NCBI GenBank assembly: GCA_030737875.1
Contig: CM060915.1
Coordinates: 631,906,786 to 631,970,785, forward strand
Direction of reading: 5' to 3'
Length of the DNA: 64,000 nt
Source: Allium sativum
Lineage: Eukaryota > Streptophyta > Magnoliopsida > Asparagales > Amaryllidaceae
Every line of letters starts with the position of its first letter. Within the stretch, counting starts at the first letter, position 1. The notes beneath the pieces are model-generated. The model worked only from the letters and a program-made list of their open reading frames with translations. It had not been told where the DNA came from and did not search any database. Shown here piece after piece: positions 56,792 through 64,000 of the stretch. Position numbers and translations under genes: made by a program.

Positions 56792-57425
56792 CTAAGTTGT
56801 CTTCATGCGTCTGCGGATAAGATCAATCTTCTCTGAAGTCTCTCTAATCATCTCAGGTCCAAGTAGAAGCCTATTTCTAGACTCCCGCCAACAAGTTGTT
56901 AATTTACAGAGGCGTCCATACAATGCCTCAAAGGGTGCCATGCCAATACTAGCTTGATAATTGTTGTTGTAGGCGAACTCTACCAAAGGAAGATGCTCCT
57001 CCCATGTCCCTCCGAAGTCTAGGATACACAGCCTTAAAAGATCCTCAAGAACCCTATTCACCATCTCCATCTGCCCATCGATCTGAGGGTGATAAGTGGT
57101 GTTCAAACATAACTGTGTACCCAATGCCTCCTGAAAGCTCCTCCAAAACTCACTGGTGAATATGGGGCCATGATCACTCAATATACTGGAAGGTACTCCA
57201 TGTAGACGGACTATCTCACGAAGATAAACTGATGCCGACCATGTTGCCATTCTCTTACTCTTAATTGGAATGAAATGAGTGCCCTTAGTAAGACTATCAA
57301 CTATAACCCAAATACTAGTGTTGCCTTTCCTCGATCTAGGTAAACAATCAATGAAATCCATTGAGACGCTCTCCTACTTACACTGTGGGACCTCCAAAGA
57401 ATGAAGTAAACCTTCGGGCTTCCTT
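56792..57425 (-). pseudogene. GyE integrase core, cut by CACTA-2
   Basis: The minus-strand frame from 57361 begins MDFIDCLPRSRKGNTSIWVI and keeps all three catalytic acids in context: IWVIVDSLTKGTHFIPIKSK (Asp), [15 protein letters not shown] (Asp), YHPQIDGQMEMVNRVLEDL (Glu, with T-E-R-V-N changed to M-E-M-V-N). FAYNNNYQASIGMAPFEALY follows. Upstream sequence to 57425 (KPEGLLHSLEVPQ, then a stop) is the linker after the zinc-binding domain. The zinc domain itself is not here: CACTA-2 begins at 57426. Confidence 0.87.
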
Positions 57426-58015
57426 TCACTATGCCACAGATTGCATATGGCAACCCCAGAGAAGTGATGCAGAAAGTGCAAAAAATTGTTGCTATAGGCC
57501 AAAAATGATCTGTGGCAACATTTTCTTGGGGTTGCCTTTTGTCGCGTTGCCTTAGAGTTAAAGGCAACATCTTTGCTTTCCTAAGGTAACATCGCTATAA
57601 GTGTTGCTATATGCACTAAATTTACAAAAATGTGGGGCCCACTAAAATTTGAATCCCGGGCTCATGAAATCTTGTTATGCCACTAAAATATGTAGCCGGG
57701 TTCACGGAATCTATTATGGGGCCCACAAGCATTAATTTATGGCAACACTATATCATAGCTACAATAATATTTAACATTACATACTGCAACATTATATCAT
57801 AGCTATTGCAACATTTTATAACATACTGCAACATAACAGCAACTAACATAACACAGTGAAATTAATAAAGAACTTTTTAATTCAAATTAACCAGTAACAC
57901 AAGTACTAGTTAGTCAACTATAGAATAACAAAACATAACCAGCAAATTCAAATTTACGGAGTACTTACAAACACAGCCAGTATTAAATTCATATTTACAT
58001 CAAACTAAAACAATT

Positions 58016-58126
58016 TCAAACTAATATAGGGCAAGCCTCCAATGCATTCAATGCCTCTACTACCTCCGGTACCTCTAGTGCCTTTAGTAACAAGTTCTTG
58101 AACAACTTCATCACTGCCTCCTTCAC
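58016..58126 (-). pseudogene. Candidate last exon in CACTA-2
   Basis: On the minus strand after TTATTTTGCAG: VKEAVMKLFKNLLLKALEVP, then EVVEALNALEACPILV and TGA (36 codons). An amphipathic helix, as expected of a transposase-gene C-terminus, but not identifiable by itself. Confidence 0.35.
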
Positions 58127-58285
58127 CTGCAAAATAAAGCAGTTTCAAAAGTCAGGCATTTCAGCAAAATCCATTAGTATAACTAATGCGATTCGACACA
58201 ACCAAAGTCATGCATGCCTTGGTTACAAACTGATGCAATGCCTCGTTTACATTGCAACACAAAATGTAAGACATGCATGCCTCAG

Positions 58286-58376
58286 TGTAATGACCCACAT
58301 TCTATGCATCGGAGGATCGTAGAATATTTATTTCATTATCATATGAAATTTTATGGTCGTGTAACTTTAGGAAACG
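58286..58376 (+). repeat. LTR-I: 91-bp LTR start, interrupted by GyG
   Basis: Starts TGTAATGACCCACATTC. It resembles the start of the GyG LTR (which, read on its own strand, starts TGTAACAACCCACTCATTC). GyG begins at 58377. Confidence 0.45.
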
Positions 58377-61300
58377 TGTAGCGCCCCGCCTCTATACCCA
58401 CTATCGTCCAATTCATTTCGGAGAAATGTCGTAGACCATAACAGAGAATGAGGTTTGTGAAGGGCGACCGATTGTATGATTACTCCATGTGAGGAATGCA
58501 CATCGAATTCTGATACTGATTAAAATTTCAACATGACCATTCGGCACATAGGGCAACTACACAACGGCTATATGCAATCCGGAAAGCAGTATAAAATAGA
58601 CAACAATAATAATATAAGTATGGTATATCTCAAAGACAGACACAGAACAATCATATCACAAAGGCGGAATAGATATGAATAAACCCAAGGATGTGTACAA
58701 CAAGACAGTGGTCAACAAATATCCACCAATCCCAAAAGAATAGATACATGCACCATGATTTAAATAAAAGGATATGTACACAACAAGATAATATCATAGG
58801 TACAAAAGTACATAAAAATGCGGAGACAGAGTAGCAAGCTGAAAGCGGAAGATCAATCATGCGATGAGTCCCATAGGAGTACCTAAAATGACTCGGTCTG
58901 ACCCGAGTATTATTTATAAGAATAAACAATAAACGGATCAGTCTAGCTGTACTTATCAAATAAACAGAGATAACAAGAGATATAACAAAGGATGGCATGA
59001 ACATGGCACGTCGACACAATCAGGAAATGACAATGGAATGTCAGCACACAAATATCTCTAAATAATCTCCTAGCTAATGTAGAATGCAATATTCAAATAC
59101 TAGCATAACAGTGGTCATGGAAAATCATAGAAAGTCAAGTAGTCATAGAAAAATCAAATTGACGCGCATCGCATCAAAGTGGTCATAGAAAATCATAAAA
59201 GGGGAGAAAATGCCTAAATCATAGAAGATCATAGAAAACATCATAAAAGGGGAGAAAACGCATAAATCATAGAAGATCATAGAAAACATCATAAAAGGGG
59301 CCTGCAGGTTCATAGAAGATGAGATACGATCTCTAGGTAGCTAACCCAGAAAACATAGATGATAGAAAATCATAAAGAATATCATAGAAGGGGCCTGCAG
59401 GTTCATAGAAGATGAGGTACGACCTCTAGGTAGCTAACCCATTTGTTTGAGCCGAAGCTCTATGAGGATTCCGGGTCGTGACCCTCGTAGAGGAAAACAT
59501 AAATCATAAAAGATCATAGAAGGCTGGACCGAAGTCCCATAAATGAAGGTCCCTAATCGTAAATTCCCATTCGAGCGATTGCGAACCAAACAAATATGTC
59601 ATAGAGGCGGATACCATGGATCCGGGTGAATAGAAATTACTCCAAGCTAGTTAATATAAGAAAATAGCAACATGTCCCATAACCACATGCTATTCTCGAA
59701 TATTTACACACTCGTAGTTGGTTTCTATTCAAAACAGAGAAAATCATAAAAGGAGCATTACCACGGTTTACGATCGGACGAGTCCAAGAATTAACCATCA
59801 AAGCAAAAGCAAGGGTTCATAGTCCTTGATTTTACTGAGACGTTTAATAAGATTCCTCAAACAAACAAGAAAAAGGTTTATAGAATATATACTAGTAGAT
59901 TTGAAGAAGGTTCATAAAACGATTTCGTAATTTAGCTTCGTATAATGAAGTAAGGTTGGAAACCATTTTAGTACAAGAATTTGATATCTACTAAATAACA
60001 TAAAACCTCTTTATTTGAATTCAAAGTGGCAATAAACAATAGTACGATTGCCGAGGCAAATCGATCAAGGGGATTCACGTCACAATGACGTGATTTCAAA
60101 TATTCATGGAAAACGTCGCCGTAGCGAATAGAACACAAACATCATGTATCATAAACTCATATGACAACAACATACAGGAAATCAAGGGATAACGGTTATA
60201 ATTTCGATCAACGAACAAACCGGAATCCCAAACTAGTACCCGAAGGTTTTAAACTACATCGGAATAGGCTCGAAGGTTATCGAGTCGAAAATCCACGTTT
60301 TGGTGGTGTGAATCATCTTAACAAGAGTATCGAATAAATTTGATATACCAAAAGGAGCGCACGGCTTTACGATGATCTTCGGTGAATTCGAAGACCATCA
60401 ACATGCACGGAAGAACCAAGGAGGAGCCCGGAAACAAGCGGGATCGTGCGCGGGGGCGCACGATCAAAACATTGTCGGGCCTGGGCAAAATTGCCCAGGC
60501 TAGGCCAAATCGGTCGACCGCCGGTTTAGAACCGGTCGATCGGTTCTGGCCTGGGCAATAGCCCAGGCTGAACCACCACTGGTCGACCGGTGGAATCCGG
60601 TCGGTCGACCGGTGGAATCCGGTCGGTCGACCGGTTTCAAACAGAGAATAAACCGGTCGACCGACCGGTTTCGGACCGGTCGACCGGTCCTGGCCTGGGC
60701 TGTTGCCGAGGCCGAACCTAGGGGGATTCGGTCTCCCGCGAATGGCCGACGCCGATCGTCGAGGTTCATGACTTCTTCGGGGCGTCCATGAGACCACTCT
60801 GATCCACCGTAACAACTCGCCAAGCTCAAATACAAGGATTATGATTATAGGTTCTAAACGAACCAAATTTCTAAACCAAACGAAGAAACGCGATATAAGC
60901 GAATCGTGAAGTCTTAGAACTTGCCGGAAGCGACAATGGTACTTCACAACACCACATACTCGACTTACATCATGTGCAATGATCATGTGAACAACATATA
61001 TCACAATTTCTACTTCAAATGAAATTCAACTAATAAACCAGGAAGTGTAAACTATTCTAACCAATTCAACAAGCAAATGCAACATGAAATAGTCCAAAAT
61101 TACACTTGTGCAAGCCATAGACTTGCGGCATTGATGTGAGTTCATCAAAGAACTCACCTTTAGCTCTTGAATGACAAGAACAAGCTCCAACAAGGAAGAA
61201 CAAGCACAAATCCAAGCAAAGAAGCTTTCTTTCTTCAATCACTCCTCTCAAATCACCACATGAACACATAAGAAGACTCATGGATGTTAGAACATCATAA

Positions 61301-61742
61301 AAATCCGAAATTGAGAGGAGATAAAGGTGGAGATCGAGTAGAGAGAGCTTACCCATGTCTTAGAATTGGATTTGCACAAGAATTGAGCTCTAGATTGGAA
61401 ACCCTAGCCTTGGAGTTTCTATTTCCCTTTCCCTCTCCCTATTTCTATTTCTTTTGAAGCGTTTGGAGTTATGAGGGAGAGAGGGGCTGATCTGGGGGTT
61501 ATATGGTGAGCTAGGCTAGCTCAACCAAGCCCTGGCCAAGGTGCCAATTTTCACGAACTCGAAACATATCGATGCTTATAGTCAAAAAGGTCGTAAACGA
61601 TGATTCGAACTTAATGGAAGTGGTCCCGAATCCTGATTTTATGGTTTGTGAAAAACGACATTTTGAGTCATACATCGGATACGACGATATATTTAAATAA
61701 AATATTTAAATATCAAATCGTCGAATGAGTGGGTTGTTACAG
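58377..61742 (-). repeat. GyG LTR (3366 bp)
   Basis: On its own strand it starts TGTAACAACCC and ends GGGGCGCTACA. It has a donor-like TGG|GTAAGCTC (61352) and an acceptor-like CTTTCAG|CTTGC (58839), 2.5 kb apart. Hairpin CTCGG-GTCAGA-CCGAG at 58892-58907. Tandem CATAGAA/CATAAAA low complexity with two copies of a GGGGCCTGCAGG-containing unit (59160-59460). GGTCGACC array at 60511-60690 flanked by CCTGGGC/GCCCAGG palindromes. Confidence 0.85.
60511..60690 (-). repeat. GGTCGACCGG array in GyG LTR
   Basis: CGGTCGACCG boxes with spacers such as GTGGAATCCGGT, including tandem 22-bp units. Unlike the others it lies inside the candidate intron interval. Confidence 0.75.
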
Positions 61743-61779
61743 ACTTCCACACTTAAAAGAATTGCGTCCCCGCAATTCC
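61743..61779 (-). other. GyG polypurine tract and hairpin
   Basis: Minus strand GAATTGCG-GGGA-CGCAATTC (61779-61760), then AAGTGTGGAAGTC to the LTR. The stem is changed at several pairs relative to GyA, with the loop kept. Confidence 0.8.
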
Positions 61780-64000
61780 TTAAGAATAAAGTAGTAAGTA
61801 ACAACCAAAAACAATACCACGGAGTGTTACCATAAGAACCGACACGAAATGGAAAGATCACACCAACGGCTAGGTGAGATCCCAACTTACAAGATCATAA
61901 AAACTAGAGTTCAATCTCGAATTCCATTACCCATGAATGTAGTCATCCCAAACGAGGAAAATAATTCCAGAAAAATTCATAAAGCTACGAATTCAAATAG
62001 ACTCGCCTTTCTTCGTATGATCCTCAAGGGAATGAGAATCGATAGACTGTACAAAACCCCAAGCAAATCTAATTTGGAATTTCAAGAAGCAACGGGACTA
62101 CGTCCTACAGACGCAAGATATCATTAGTAGATATTTCTCTTAGGATATGAAATGGGAATTTATGATGGTTGACTAATCCATCCTCAAACTCAAACACGAC
62201 GATGTAGTGAACATCGAACCCGAGCGCTTTAGTCCTACGACAAGGTGGCTGACACCAACATAAGCACAACACAGATATTCCAACGAATTTAGCTAAGGAA
62301 AGATATTTTCGAAGGAATAATCAATTTTAATATTAATGATTCAAGGTTAGTAACAGAATACCAACCAGCTAGAAACCGATAAACCAATATTGGTAACGGA
62401 ATACCAATGAACTACAAATCAATAATCAAATATTGTTAACGGAATACCAATGAACTAGAAATTGATAACAAATATTGGTAACGGAATACCAACGAACTAC
62501 TCTGGGAAATCGATTTCTAACCAGGTACTAAATCTCATTTAGTAACCATAAGGACGAATCATTAGGAATTATACGAAATTCCCAATATTCAGAGACTCAA
62601 GTATCAGTTCTAGAAAATCAGAAACATCAAGAAGACGATGGATAAGTAGTGCACAGCTTACCACTTCGGAACAACAGGATTTAAGATAATTTTCCACCAA
62701 AAATCTCAAATCGCAAAAACATCAGCAACTAGTCAAAGAAGCACTAGACAATTTCTCTAACAAGATGAGATTAAACCAAAGAGGTCATAATCCCCAAAGA
62801 TTTGATTTACAAGGGTTAGCAAACGTGCGGAGACAATTGCCAACCCAAATGATTTAAACAACCAAGGGATGAAAATCAAAAGAGCTCATCCTTTCGATAT
62901 TCATTTCTAAGAACAACGCAAGGCTAAGTCCATAAGTGAATTGACTATAGAACTTCCGGATGATCGACTAGATCATAGATTCGAAGAAAGGAATTATTGA
63001 GTTTGTCATGGATCGCAAAATCTCAAATTTTCCCTCCCCACGGGAACTCCCATTCTCTCAAGTGATCGTTCACTAGAGAAAATAAGAAGACCCATGGAAT
63101 AATAAGAATACTAAATTCTCTTTAGCAAATCGAAACAAGGATTAAGAATTAGGAGAGATTCTCCATCACTAAGAATTCTCGATAATCAAAGATTAAAAAT
63201 CCAGAATCAAGAGACATGAATAAATAACCTCCAGGAACAAGAGACATCGGTTATTTATTTACTCAACGAAAAGATTTAGGACAATTTCTAATTAAAAATC
63301 TTGAACCACCCAAATTCTTGGAATTGCTTCAAGGAAATCTAGAAATAAATTATCTAGAAAGATAACAACTGATTACGAAAAATCGCAAAAATAAAAAATA
63401 TCGTTATTTTGATTAACTTATTAATAGTTAATTTAATTTTTAGGGATCATTTCAAATGTCGGATTGTCACATAATGGTGTATAGGAATTCCGAACTACAA
63501 CACGGCGTCCCACGTCTCATTCGAGATCCTTAACGCACCCGATGGACAAGTTAACACAAGAAAGTCCTCACAATATCTAACGTTCACGCAGATCTCGCGA
63601 AAATATAAAAATTCAATAAATCATTCGGGATGGCATAAAGGAAATAGAATTCCTTTCTCAACTTACGAATAAAACACAATTGATATCTTTTGATAACGAA
63701 GAACATGATCGACGTGTATCAAAAGAACATAATAAAATAATCTCTGAACAAGGTAAATGACATTAAGGAATTAATGACACGTATCCTGACTCAAGAAGAG
63801 AGATCACAGGAAGCGAGATGCTTTCCCTTATTCTTGATCTAGAGTCAATTTAGCACAAATGCTTGGTGACTCACACCGGCACAACGAGAAAACAAATGAG
63901 TTGTTTTAGCCCGAAGGCTTGGTGATCTCACACCGAACTAGAACTACATAGCTGACAACAAGGGAGTAGATTTAGTCACAACGACATGGTATCTCCATAC
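61780..64000 (-). mobile_element. GyG internal region, 3' part, no coding seen
   Basis: 2.2 kb upstream of the polypurine tract where integrase would normally be found. I see no gag or pol motif on either strand. It holds about three units of a ~58-bp repeat at 62345-62505 (core TATTGGTAACGGAATACCAA) and a repeated GGTGTGAG-TCACCAAGC word at 63868-63937 (minus strand). Either a large non-coding 3' region or a non-coding (LARD-like) element; it continues beyond the window. Confidence 0.55.

Larger units (their letters stand above)
57426..58376 (-). mobile_element. CACTA-2 end, inserted in GyE pol
   Basis: Starts CACTATGCCACAG directly where GyE integrase sequence stops. Subterminal GGCAAC/GTTGCC and GTTGCTATAGG words follow, as in many plant CACTA ends. 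The opposite end is not in the window. GyG and an LTR-I fragment lie on its right. Confidence 0.65.

Noticed and set aside
60318..61004. 228-codon minus-strand ORF
   Set aside because: Spans the GGTCGACCGG array of the GyG LTR; the long frame comes from GC-rich repeats and carries no known domain.

Overview
The window is plant nuclear DNA, probably intergenic or pericentromeric. It has no convincing host gene, rRNA, tRNA or CRISPR array. It is a stack of nested transposable elements, mostly long-LTR Ty3/gypsy elements with Tekay/Del-like features: LTRs of 3.2-3.8 kb, an initiator-Met tRNA primer site (TGGTATCAGAGC), a CCHC gag, and a chromodomain-like integrase tail. I name them GyA to GyG, with CopH (Ty1/copia) and CACTA-1/CACTA-2 (En/Spm type). 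Which plant this is cannot be told from the sequence.

Layout. 1-2709: AT-rich background with two candidate transposase-like exons and a MITE inside a (TA)n tract. 2710-14305: GyA (+), complete, target duplication CTAGT. 14306-15580: small duplication, GCG-rich ORF, and a divergent LTR end (LTR-F). 15581-57425: GyE (-), the outer host element. Its LTR is split by CACTA-1 (15994-53833, 3-bp duplication TAC). CACTA-1 is about 3.6 kb once its own insertions are removed: CopH (18217-22788, with a partial extra copy), GyD (22954-32463, -, duplication CCCAC) and GyC (33158-53331, -, duplication ATCTT). GyC's right LTR is split by GyB (39447-50974, +, duplication GACAA). 57426-58376: CACTA-2 end, cutting GyE integrase, then a 91-bp LTR start (LTR-I). 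58377-64000: GyG LTR (-) and the start of its internal region.

Age order from nesting and LTR divergence by eye: GyE, then CACTA-1, then CopH (its LTRs are the most diverged) and GyD/GyC, then GyB (4 substitutions between LTRs). GyA (about 6 substitutions) is also very young. No element has an intact pol. GyA and GyB share the same loss of most of RT/RNase H although both are young, so a defective lineage was probably mobilised in trans. GyC keeps only gag, and CopH only gag plus protease.

The most interesting signals are in the non-coding parts of the gypsy elements. (1) Every LTR of GyA-GyE carries two tandem copies of a ~95-nt motif whose stems are kept by compensatory changes between copies and families. 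(2) Each LTR has a TATA box about 0.3-0.5 kb from its start, then a 5' splice-site-like sequence, then 2.3-2.7 kb, then a strong polypyrimidine-CAG acceptor. In GyA and GyC a second acceptor (CAG|C-ATG) abuts the gag start. (3) There are covarying hairpins before the LTR acceptor and before the polypurine tract. (4) U3 regions carry 12-bp-period GTCGAC arrays that differ by whole units between the LTRs of GyA, GyC and GyD. Together these suggest a regulated spliced/unspliced RNA strategy. This is inference from sequence and needs RNA data.
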